Below are positions 63,401 through 64,000 of a stretch of DNA of 64,000 nt, piece after piece. The notes under the pieces were generated by a model. It made no database searches. It had not been told where the DNA came from and saw only the letters and a list, made by a program, of their open reading frames with translations. Position 1 is the stretch's first letter. Each line of letters opens with the position of its first letter. The DNA comes from Bathymodiolus brooksi (taxonomy: Eukaryota > Mollusca > Bivalvia > Mytilida > Modiolidae). The stretch lies in the NCBI GenBank assembly GCA_963680875.1, contig OY804579.1, positions 51,102,036 through 51,166,035 of the forward strand, in the 5' to 3' direction. Position numbers and translations under genes: made by a program.

Positions 63401-64000
63401 ATTTTGACCGTTTGACGGTCAGTTTCACATAATTATAATACATTTACTTCTACAAACCTTTTTATTGGAATTTTTACACCACATTACATTAAGATATCTA
63501 CAATTGTTAACTGTAATGTCTTCTGGAGCACCTTTGTTGATATTAACTGGAAAACAAAATAGAAGGTATTGGTACTATAAAGCATTAATGAAGACTTTAC
63601 AGTGACTGTTAAATGTAGAACAACAATAACAATTTTCCTTTACATTAATTTGTCCTTAAATCTAAGGGGTTAGGGTTATGGTGTTTAATGGCACTTTCAA
63701 CAATATTTCAGTTATATTGTGGTGGTCAGTTTTATTGGTGGGGGAAACCGGAGTACCAGGAGAAAATCACTGACCTGTCGCAAGTCTCTGACCAACTATA
63801 TCACATAATGTTGCATCGAGACACCTCGTTTTGAGCGGGATTCGAAATCACAACTTTAGTGGTGATATGCACTGATTGTACAAGTAGTGGTAAATTCAAC
63901 TACCATACCATCACGACTATGATGGCCACGAAAAATATGCATGTTTTGGGTTAAATAAAACAATAAAACAAACCATCGTTATTTCCTGGTATGGGTGGTA
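24352..64000 (-). CDS. RAD54B: RAD54B, SNF2-family recombination translocase, 23 exons seen, 5' partial
   Basis: RAD54B is a nuclear ATP-dependent DNA translocase that works with RAD51/DMC1 in homologous recombination; its yeast relative is Rdh54/Tid1. Exons in transcription order (v1-v23): 63974->64000, 63458-63546, 60201-60222, 59262-59316, 58195-58282, 56411-56492, 55075-55157, 53441-53524, 52751-52905, 51418-51465, 48992-49073, 45742-45822, 44720-44869, 41249-41360, 40254-40433, 35828-36042, 35252-35416, 33106-33232, 31380-31486, 30346-30411, 28881-28994, 27845-27988, 24352-24471. All 22 junctions are GT-AG and phase-compatible, giving about 797 residues; human RAD54B is 910, so ~100 N-terminal residues are missing. 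Helicase motifs: [51 protein letters not shown], all intact. 'KHKKWEGDG' and 'RPHQREG' distinguish it from RAD54L. Introns are loaded with transposons. Confidence 0.96.
24496..26035 (-). repeat. SINE-B with internally expanded tRNA-like head
   Basis: The tail is at the left ('gtgagtgagtgattg', 'tcgacgagatgatg') and the body follows ('atctcactgaaacaactg'). The head begins at 24750. The A-box part lies at the far right ('actaatcattacaccactg', 26013-26031). Between them the B-box part has been amplified to 28 copies of 45 bp. This is one SINE with an internal minisatellite, in the last RAD54B intron, sense to the gene. Confidence 0.88.
24761..26015 (-). repeat. 45-bp minisatellite, ~28 copies, Pol III B-box in every unit
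   Basis: The unit in plus reading is 'gacaggggcttgaaccc' then 'atgatctatcacacttgag' then 'acaagcata'. On the minus strand 'gggttcaagcccc' is a B-box, and some units carry 'ggcttcaagtccc'. The period is a multiple of 3, which opens a 438-codon ORF that is not a gene. Variants (ggggcttgaaccc versus gggacttgaagcc) are interspersed. Confidence 0.95.
26093..26290 (-). repeat. SINE-A copy, degenerate
   Basis: 'aatatttcactcatatcat', 'ttttattggtggaagaaact' and 'aaaaccactgacctgtcgt' follow the family order. It sits between the 45-bp and 33-bp arrays. Confidence 0.7.
26375..27869 (-). repeat. RAD54B: 33-bp minisatellite, ~45 copies, each with a 5' splice site
   Basis: Minus-strand unit: 'gtgtctctgtaaatcatgg', 'ggtg', then 'gtaagtttag'. 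The first 23 bases equal the 3' end of RAD54B exon v22 and the last 10 the start of its intron. Gene-distal copies (26400-27130) are nearly identical (cccc before atg). Gene-proximal copies alternate cccc/cacc and cacc/catc variants. A 1-bp deletion at about 27609 changes one donor to GTAATT and shifts frame. Long ORFs on both strands (445 and 517 codons) come from the period of 33. Confidence 0.97.
27845..27988 (-). CDS. RAD54B: RAD54B exon v22, fused to a splice-donor minisatellite
   Basis: Acceptor gttgttttag|GATTTG. It encodes '[20 protein letters not shown]' then 'FRSCQL', matching human LFTLHESSDCVTHDLLDCEC and RDCQLG. The nearest consensus donor (GTG|GTAAGT) ends the exon at 27845 in phase 0, matching v23. 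The same donor recurs every 33 bp downstream, so the exon may end at 27845, 27812, 27779, 27746, 27713, 27680 or 27647 (all GTAAGT), or at 27614 (GTAATT), each adding 11 in-frame codons. Confidence 0.88.
28083..28375 (-). repeat. SINE-B copy
   Basis: 'cagtgattgttatttaatgc', 'gctagctcactaaaacaac' and the head 'aacatgctaacctta' are all recognisable. Confidence 0.8.
28495..28695 (+). repeat. dispersed mussel-like repeat
   Basis: 'gtgccactagtagatcagga' and 'ttgtttgtccattgtctat' followed by 'tttacagcttctgattacc' also occur, diverged, at 44990-45160. It resembles a repeat common in mytilid genomes (unchecked). Confidence 0.55.
28881..28994 (-). CDS. RAD54B: RAD54B exon v21
   Basis: Acceptor gttatag|GGG and donor AAG|GTATAT. 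It encodes '[20 protein letters not shown]', then 'VQFSLDDLK'. Confidence 0.95.
29098..29344 (-). repeat. SINE-A copy, right end split by a hAT insertion
   Basis: It runs from 'gttgtttaatgccactttta' to 'ccatacgatcacga', where a transposon begins. The SINE's final bases resume after 30218 ('gatcacgaccacgacaac'). Confidence 0.9.
29345..30218. mobile_element. 874-bp non-autonomous hAT with perfect 8-bp TSD
   Basis: It starts CAGGGCTCACG and ends GGGAGTCCTG. It is flanked by GATCACGA on both sides (29337-29344 and 30219-30226), the expected 8-bp hAT target duplication. Interior 'gaagtcgccttgtggctgct' and 'gagaagtcacttctccctct' motifs recur in fragments at 36840, 53708 and 62640. No transposase ORF was seen. 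Confidence 0.85.
30346..30411 (-). CDS. RAD54B: RAD54B exon v20, motif VI
   Basis: A 66-nt exon with acceptor gtttatag|GCT and donor ACT|GTAAGT. It encodes '[20 protein letters not shown]', including the arginine finger motif. Confidence 0.96.
30748..31013 (-). repeat. SINE-A copy (divergent subfamily)
   Basis: 'gtgtttaacaccattttcag' and 'gtggtggaagaagccggag' are followed by an atypical head with 'gccgggcgcgaacccacg', which still contains a B-box. Confidence 0.8.
31040..31312 (+). repeat. dispersed element with nuclear-receptor-like half sites
   Basis: It contains 'ccttgacctttgacctatga' and 'ccttga' at 31121-31146, then 'ggaaggacggacagacgg' and 'cttcgttggcgaggggata'. This 'ggacgga' signature is typical of the bivalve elements at 4028 and 50755. 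It lies in the intron between v19 and v20. Confidence 0.65.
31380..31486 (-). CDS. RAD54B: RAD54B exon v19, motif V
   Basis: Acceptor tattcag|TT and donor CAG|GTAATG. It encodes '[20 protein letters not shown]' and '[11 protein letters not shown]'. Confidence 0.96.
31586..32474 (+). mobile_element. pogo/Tigger-like transposon relic
   Basis: Ends 'cagtcaaacttgttgc' and 'gacaggtttgacta' are inverted, flanked by TA. It contains a broken CENP-B-type helix-turn-helix ORF (31952 onward). Related solo ends occur at 45712-45725 and 50536-50548. Confidence 0.75.
31952..32170 (+). pseudogene. Tigger/pogo transposase N-terminal HTH remnant
   Basis: Starting at ATG 31952, the reading gives '[20 protein letters not shown]'. 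After a +1 shift in the T-run near 32040 it continues '[20 protein letters not shown]', then stop. That is the order of a psq/CENP-B N-terminal HTH domain. The catalytic DDE domain is absent. Confidence 0.7.
32475..33105. other. RAD54B intron, no feature seen
   Basis: AT-rich. It contains a partial 'cctgtatcgctcacctgttc' end of the 21935-type element. No exon signals. Confidence 0.4.
33106..33232 (-). CDS. RAD54B: RAD54B exon v18, motif IV region
   Basis: Acceptor taattcag|ACA and donor CATT|GTAAGT. It encodes '[12 protein letters not shown]', '[17 protein letters not shown]'. Confidence 0.95.
33233..33892. other. RAD54B intron, (TA)n microsatellite
   Basis: A TA run at about 33508-33526 and a 'ggttccatttggctgccaac' fragment of the 21935-type element are present. 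Otherwise featureless. Confidence 0.45.
33893..35155 (-). repeat. SINE-A copy interrupted by a 1-kb transposon
   Basis: The SINE body is 33893-34103 ('ggtgtttaatgccactttc' to 'gatatgcactgtttgcata'). It resumes at 35118 with 'tatgtagttataaatccaac' and ends near 'acgatcacgatc'. Removing 34104-35117 and one TA restores a contiguous SINE. Confidence 0.9.
34104..35117. mobile_element. 1014-bp TIR element with TA duplication, inside a SINE
   Basis: Ends 'ccgtataactggtaatttct' and 'gaaattaccggttatacgg' are inverted repeats, flanked by TA. An internal 98-codon ORF (34229-34525) shows no transposase motif. TA targets are typical of Tc1/mariner-type elements. Confidence 0.85.
35252..35416 (-). CDS. 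RAD54B: RAD54B exon v17
   Basis: Acceptor ctctttcag|GAC and donor AAG|GTAATC. It encodes '[18 protein letters not shown]' and '[11 protein letters not shown]', the start of the helicase C lobe. Confidence 0.95.
35828..36042 (-). CDS. RAD54B: RAD54B exon v16
   Basis: Acceptor aattgcag|GT and donor CAG|GTAAGT. It encodes '[20 protein letters not shown]' and '[19 protein letters not shown]', joining the two RecA-like lobes. Confidence 0.95.
36250..36655 (-). repeat. SINE-B copy with internal insertion
   Basis: The tail is at 36250-36335 ('tatatcgtggtgagaacaag') and body/head at 36430-36655 ('gctagctcactgaaacaac', 'cgatcaaccacac'). About 90 bp between them end in 'ggggggcaattgtcctgctc', which matches the end of the foldback at 51680. 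Confidence 0.8.
38355..38870 (-). mobile_element. partial copy of the 47464-48662 transposon, nested
   Basis: 'accgtatttttcggacgata' followed by a stretch through 'cacgagcatgcgcacgtgat' is the reverse complement of about 48110-48600, with moderate divergence. Confidence 0.75.
38878..38915 (-). repeat. SINE-A end fragment
   Basis: 'gtttaaacgtcacttttcaa' and 'caatatttcagttatat' match the SINE-A 3' terminus. Confidence 0.6.
40254..40433 (-). CDS. RAD54B: RAD54B exon v15
   Basis: Acceptor atttttag|GA and donor AAAT|GTAAGT. It encodes '[19 protein letters not shown]' and '[17 protein letters not shown]'. The upstream edge of the large 36999-40169 element lies about 85 bp 3' of this exon. Confidence 0.95.
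40434..41248. other. RAD54B intron v14-v15, no feature seen
   Basis: AT-rich without clear structure. A short phrase around 40630-40760 resembles that at 59430-59590 ('ggtctcagaccttgtgtatg' against 'gttccctgatattgtgtat'), so it may be a decayed dispersed repeat. Confidence 0.4.
41249..41360 (-). CDS. RAD54B: RAD54B exon v14, motif III
   Basis: Acceptor ttttttag and donor TTAG|GTTTGT. It encodes '[18 protein letters not shown]'. Confidence 0.95.
41977..43037. mobile_element. 1.06-kb pogo-type MITE, TA flanks
   Basis: Ends 'caggtgaatctcgttatctc' and 'acataacgagattcaactg' are inverted and flanked by TA. The subterminal repeats 'cgagttatccgaaatt' and 'cttcgagataaccgaaattt' are typical of Tigger/pogo-derived MITEs. 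No intact ORF. Confidence 0.8.
43142..44431. mobile_element. 1.29-kb CAG...CTG element, 6-bp TSD
   Basis: Starts CAGACTTCCCGAAA and ends TTTCGGGAAGTCTG, flanked by CGATTA (43136-43141, 44432-44437). Internal 'gtcagacagag', 'cggaccgacaaaat' motifs repeat. The ends look hAT-like, but the target duplication is 6 bp, not 8. Confidence 0.75.
44720..44869 (-). CDS. RAD54B: RAD54B exon v13, DEGH box
   Basis: Acceptor acttccag and donor TCG|GTAAGA. It encodes '[14 protein letters not shown]' and motif II '[12 protein letters not shown]'. The DEGH acidic residues coordinate Mg-ATP. Confidence 0.95.
44985..45180 (+). repeat. dispersed mussel-like repeat
   Basis: 'atgccactagtagagcagga', 'gatctttagttttctgtgt' and 'tcgatttacggtttccgat'. 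It is paired with the copy at 28495. Confidence 0.6.
45300..45725. repeat. decayed Tigger-like end in RAD54B intron
   Basis: It ends 'gaagtttgactgta', the same terminus as the element at 31586, with 'gaccgcttatttg', 'gtggtcaggagg' subterminal motifs. The other end was not found. Confidence 0.45.
45742..45822 (-). CDS. RAD54B: RAD54B exon v12
   Basis: Acceptor ccttctag and donor GAG|GTATTT. It encodes '[18 protein letters not shown]', matching human 'NWKKEFQKWLGSERIKIF'. Confidence 0.94.
46050..46245 (+). repeat. SINE-A copy, plus orientation
   Basis: The head 'gtcgtgattgtatggtagtt' and core 'ctccggtttcctccaccaat' are followed by 'ttgaaagtggcactaaacac'. A short deletion removes the B-box region. 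Confidence 0.85.
46364..46938. mobile_element. ~570-bp MITE with AGGGGCATTA ends and TTAA-type target
   Basis: The left end is TTAA then 'aggggcattatctgcc'. The right end is 'cgtagctaatgcccct' then TGAA, a likely decayed TTAA. The internal 86-codon ORF (46423-46683) has no recognisable domain. Confidence 0.7.
46976..48966. mobile_element. 2.0-kb CAGTG...CACTG element, 6-bp TSD, with nested insertion
   Basis: It starts CAGTGTGGGAAAC and ends GTTTCCCACACTG, flanked by TCAATG (46970-46975, 48967-48972). 'gcgagt' motifs cluster near both ends. An open acidic stretch (48668-48790, '[18 protein letters not shown]') may be the C-terminus of its lost protein. The element ends 19 bp from the RAD54B v11 splice donor. 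Confidence 0.8.
47464..48662. mobile_element. 1.2-kb TIR element nested in the 46976 element
   Basis: Ends 'ccgtattttacggactataa' and 'ggtccgtaaaatacgg', flanked by TA. Subterminal 'taggtcga' repeats. It shares the CCGTAT start and TA target with the element at 34104, so both may belong to one superfamily. Confidence 0.8.
48992..49073 (-). CDS. RAD54B: RAD54B exon v11
   Basis: Acceptor gttttcag and donor AAG|GTAGGT. It encodes '[20 protein letters not shown]', motif Ia. A transposon ends 19 bp into the following intron. Confidence 0.94.
49074..50750. other. RAD54B intron v10-v11, mostly featureless
   Basis: AT-rich. A Tigger-like end ('aatacaggtttgactgta') lies at 50533-50550. ORFs at 49404-49601 and 50109-50378 show no domain. 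Confidence 0.4.
50755..51175 (+). repeat. dispersed element with internal direct duplication
   Basis: It opens 'gatgttgcacgctacgtcgt' and ends 'ccccactctatcagtggggg'. About 130 bp ('cggtaaacaggaagtagatg' to 'ccagtagaagctgagata') is present twice (50815-50930 and 50973-51095). It has the 'gaacggacgtacggatggac' signature. Confidence 0.8.
51418..51465 (-). CDS. RAD54B: RAD54B exon v10, Walker A
   Basis: A 48-nt exon carrying motif I '[15 protein letters not shown]'. Lys and Thr of GKT bind ATP phosphates (family knowledge). Acceptor atattttag and donor TG|GTATGT. Confidence 0.95.
51680..52282. mobile_element. ~600-bp foldback element with C/G-rich arms
   Basis: The left arm has 'ggacaatagccccccagcca' and 'ggacaatagcccccctagga'. 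The right arm has 'ccggggggctattgtcctag' and 'gggggctattgtcctagacc'. The interior is AT-rich without ORFs. It lies in intron v9-v10. Confidence 0.85.
52751..52905 (-). CDS. RAD54B: RAD54B exon v9
   Basis: Acceptor ttttcag|TGGCAG and donor AGC|GTAAGG. It encodes '[20 protein letters not shown]' and '[19 protein letters not shown]', the start of the SNF2 ATPase core. Only the final A of Ala falls in v10. Confidence 0.95.
52906..53440. other. RAD54B intron v8-v9, decayed repeat
   Basis: It contains 'gacccaagccaggatctgg' and 'gagatgaggggtggttgttc', a fragment of the family also at 16970 and 6890. Otherwise featureless. Confidence 0.45.
53441..53524 (-). CDS. RAD54B: RAD54B exon v8
   Basis: Acceptor ttttgtag|AATAC and donor CAG|GTATCA. 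It encodes '[19 protein letters not shown]', a strong match to human 'KPRHDPYTPNSLVMPRP'. Confidence 0.93.
53576..54791. mobile_element. 1.2-kb CAGGCCTC element, 5-bp TSD, with nested pieces
   Basis: It starts CAGGCCTCTACATTAACA and ends TGTTAATGTCGAGGCCTG, flanked by ATCTC (53571-53575 and 54792-54796). Near both ends 'cttgtccgac' motifs repeat. It contains a CAGGGCTCCC fragment at 53708 (relative of the hAT at 29345), a C14 run at 54019-54032 and the foldback at 54112. Confidence 0.82.
54112..54195. mobile_element. 84-bp palindromic MITE
   Basis: 'cttgtttctggtaatttaaa' and 'tattttaccagaaacaag' are arms around 'ctagatactatatataccag'. Single arms occur at 3255 and 11005. Confidence 0.8.
55075..55157 (-). 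CDS. RAD54B: RAD54B exon v7
   Basis: Two AGs compete at the 5' edge. Only the upstream one (gaatag|TCAGG) keeps the frame with v6 and v8, giving '[20 protein letters not shown]'. The alternative (gtcag|GG, 4 nt further in) would frameshift. The acceptor lies inside a 61-bp tandem triplication. Confidence 0.82.
55142..55325. repeat. RAD54B: 61-bp tandem triplication spanning the v7 splice acceptor
   Basis: 'ctgactattcaatagatta' occurs at 55154, 55215 and 55276, with intervening 'acagtcaattctaacatgtg'. In gene orientation each copy presents a pyrimidine-poor acceptor 'ttgaatag'. The left copy is at the exon v7 5' edge. Confidence 0.9.
55326..56410. other. RAD54B intron v6-v7, no feature seen
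   Basis: Low-complexity AT-rich sequence with several A-runs. 'gcatcgctggtgtaatggttg' at 56094-56114 matches only the first bases of a SINE-B head. Confidence 0.45.
56411..56492 (-). CDS. RAD54B: RAD54B exon v6
   Basis: Acceptor attacag|GTTATG and donor ACAG|GTATGC. It encodes '[18 protein letters not shown]', aligned with the human FSSGRCF region. Confidence 0.88.
56585..56822 (-). repeat. SINE-A copy
   Basis: It runs from 'gtggtgtttaatgccacttt' to 'ccatacgattacaaccac', with part of the core deleted ('ttgttggagaaaaccaac'). Confidence 0.85.
56963..57832. repeat. 38-bp minisatellite, ~23 copies
   Basis: Unit 'ccacattatttcactatgag' plus 'gggaggttttagtttaac'. Variants include gatg for gagg, and one unit at about 57470 lacks 3 bp. 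It lies in intron v5-v6 of RAD54B. Confidence 0.95.
57962..58043. repeat. 27-bp tandem repeat, 3 copies
   Basis: 'gaactgttccgacagtgtgg' plus 'tattttg', three times. Confidence 0.9.
58195..58282 (-). CDS. RAD54B: RAD54B exon v5
   Basis: Acceptor cccatag|GATTGG and donor CAG|GTAAAT. It encodes '[13 protein letters not shown]' and 'TVGGKLIQ', matching the vertebrate GRGIGYK...GKEIEV segment. Confidence 0.9.
58313..58471. mobile_element. ~160-bp Tc1/pogo-type MITE
   Basis: 'agtaaaacctgcctaaaccg' and 'cagtttagacagttttcatt' are imperfect inverted ends next to TA. The interior 'aagttcggtttataaaggat' has the dyad-rich pattern of such MITEs. Confidence 0.55.
58488..58920. repeat. 53-bp minisatellite, ~8 copies
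   Basis: Unit 'gggatatggatgtaaaacta' then 'tccaacattacacttatata' then 'caattaaagtaaa'. Two variants (acatttaga, acacttata) are interspersed. It lies in intron v4-v5. Confidence 0.95.
59262..59316 (-). CDS. RAD54B: RAD54B exon v4
   Basis: Acceptor tgttttcag|CA and donor AAAGA|GTAAGT. It encodes '[17 protein letters not shown]', matching human 'VLIVKGKSFILKNLEGK'. It is 55 nt long, with both ends mid-codon. Confidence 0.9.
59685..59862 (-). repeat. SINE-B head fragment
   Basis: 'cattatcctgattcccagtc', 'actgcatgcttagcaggaag' and 'gtgagcatactaaccattat' correspond to the 5' half of the family. Confidence 0.75.
59880..60136 (-). repeat. SINE-A, near full length
   Basis: 'ggtgtttaatgctactttc', 'ttttattggtggaggaaac', 'gcgggattcaaactcac' and 'ctatcacaacagcccc' occur in order. 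It ends about 65 bp from the v3 microexon. Confidence 0.88.
60201..60222 (-). CDS. RAD54B: RAD54B exon v3, 22-nt microexon
   Basis: Acceptor ttatttcag|CAC and donor GATG|GTATGT. It encodes 'HKKWEGD' plus one G. The phase fits both sides, and the peptide is nearly identical to the human motif, so this very small exon is well supported. Confidence 0.88.
60223..60650. other. RAD54B intron v2-v3, no feature seen
   Basis: AT-rich. The 95-codon plus ORF at 60334-60621 has no recognisable domain. Confidence 0.4.
60651..61685. mobile_element. 1.0-kb TIR element, 5-bp TSD
   Basis: It starts CAGGGATCAAATTTAA and ends TTAAATTCGATCCACG, flanked by TAGGC (60646-60650 and 61686-61690). 'gtgagtaaaaattaaattta' lies near the left end and 'agccagtggaaaaaatttgt' near the right. 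No ORF. Confidence 0.65.
61774..62309 (+). pseudogene. LINE (non-LTR retrotransposon) ORF2 3' fragment, frameshifted
   Basis: The first frame gives '[20 protein letters not shown]', typical of the region after the reverse transcriptase in LINE ORF2. A stop follows at 62065. A second frame gives '[20 protein letters not shown]', and a third '[20 protein letters not shown]' and '[10 protein letters not shown]', the usual C-terminus. At least two frameshifts and a stop make it dead. The reverse transcriptase domain itself is absent, consistent with 5' truncation. The LINE clade is not determined. Confidence 0.85.
62326..62750. mobile_element. 425-bp hAT-like MITE, 5-bp TSD
   Basis: It starts CAGGGTTCACC and ends GGTGAGCCCTG, flanked by ACTTC (62321-62325, 62751-62755). 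Interior 'ctctcacttcgcccttaagt' relates it to the hAT at 29345. It sits just after the LINE fragment. Confidence 0.8.
62756..63457. other. RAD54B intron v2-v3, featureless except a SINE end
   Basis: A SINE-A 3' end fragment lies at 63012-63062 ('cgatataactgaaatagtgt', 'ttaaaacaccataacccc'). Nothing else was recognised. Confidence 0.5.
63458..63546 (-). CDS. RAD54B: RAD54B exon v2
   Basis: The acceptor is ttttccag and the donor AAG|GTTTGT. It encodes '[16 protein letters not shown]', matching the VxWCK region preceding KKHKKWEGD in vertebrate RAD54B. Confidence 0.88.
63672..63930 (-). repeat. SINE-A, near full length
   Basis: 'ggtgtttaatggcactttc', 'ttttattggtgggggaaac', 'gagcgggattcgaaatcac' and 'ccataccatcacgactatg' occur in order, in the intron between v1 and v2. 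Confidence 0.88.
63974..64000 (-). CDS. RAD54B: RAD54B exon v1 (partial, tentative)
   Basis: The open segment reads 'PPIPGNND' plus one G before GTTTGT, and its phase fits v2 (G|TT, Val). It is too short to prove, because the window ends inside it. Confidence 0.45.

Overview
The window is eukaryotic, AT-rich and intron-rich. It most likely comes from a bivalve mollusc. The dispersed repeats resemble families common in mussel and related bivalve genomes: a tRNA-headed SINE with a conserved core, elements opening with 'tatacccccac', and elements with 'tcaggtgagcta' ends. The species call is inference; the genes are animal-wide.

Four protein-coding genes can be supported. At the left edge is CBY1 (Chibby) on the minus strand, with two coding exons seen and the 3' exon missing. 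Divergent from it is MED9 (Mediator subunit 9) on the plus strand, with a short first exon at 2904-2968 and a terminal exon at 13181-13400, separated by a 10.2-kb intron. GEMIN6 (SMN complex) follows 123 bp later as one intact 176-codon ORF. After about 10 kb of repeat-rich intergenic DNA, RAD54B occupies the minus strand from its stop codon at 24352 to beyond the right end. I could place 23 coding exons of RAD54B (about 797 residues) with every splice phase matching; only the N-terminal ~100 residues appear to lie outside the window.

The rest is repeats. There are two SINE families (called A and B here), at least ten DNA transposons or MITEs recognisable by terminal inverted repeats (TIRs) and often by target-site duplications (TSDs), a LINE fragment, and at least eight tandem arrays. 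The long apparent ORFs at 11262-11909, 24734-26050 and 26303-27878 are tandem arrays whose units are multiples of 3 bp, not genes.

The most unusual structure is in the last RAD54B intron. A 33-bp minisatellite of about 45 copies begins at the 3' edge of the penultimate exon, and each unit contains the last 23 exon bases plus the first 10 intron bases. It is therefore a tandem array of 5' splice sites (GGTAAGT). The first eight donors keep the reading frame, and the ninth unit onward lies behind a 1-bp deletion that creates a stop. Next to it, a 45-bp minisatellite (28 copies) is an expansion of the tRNA-like head of a SINE and multiplies a Pol III B-box. A third array, 61 bp x 3, begins across another RAD54B splice acceptor.
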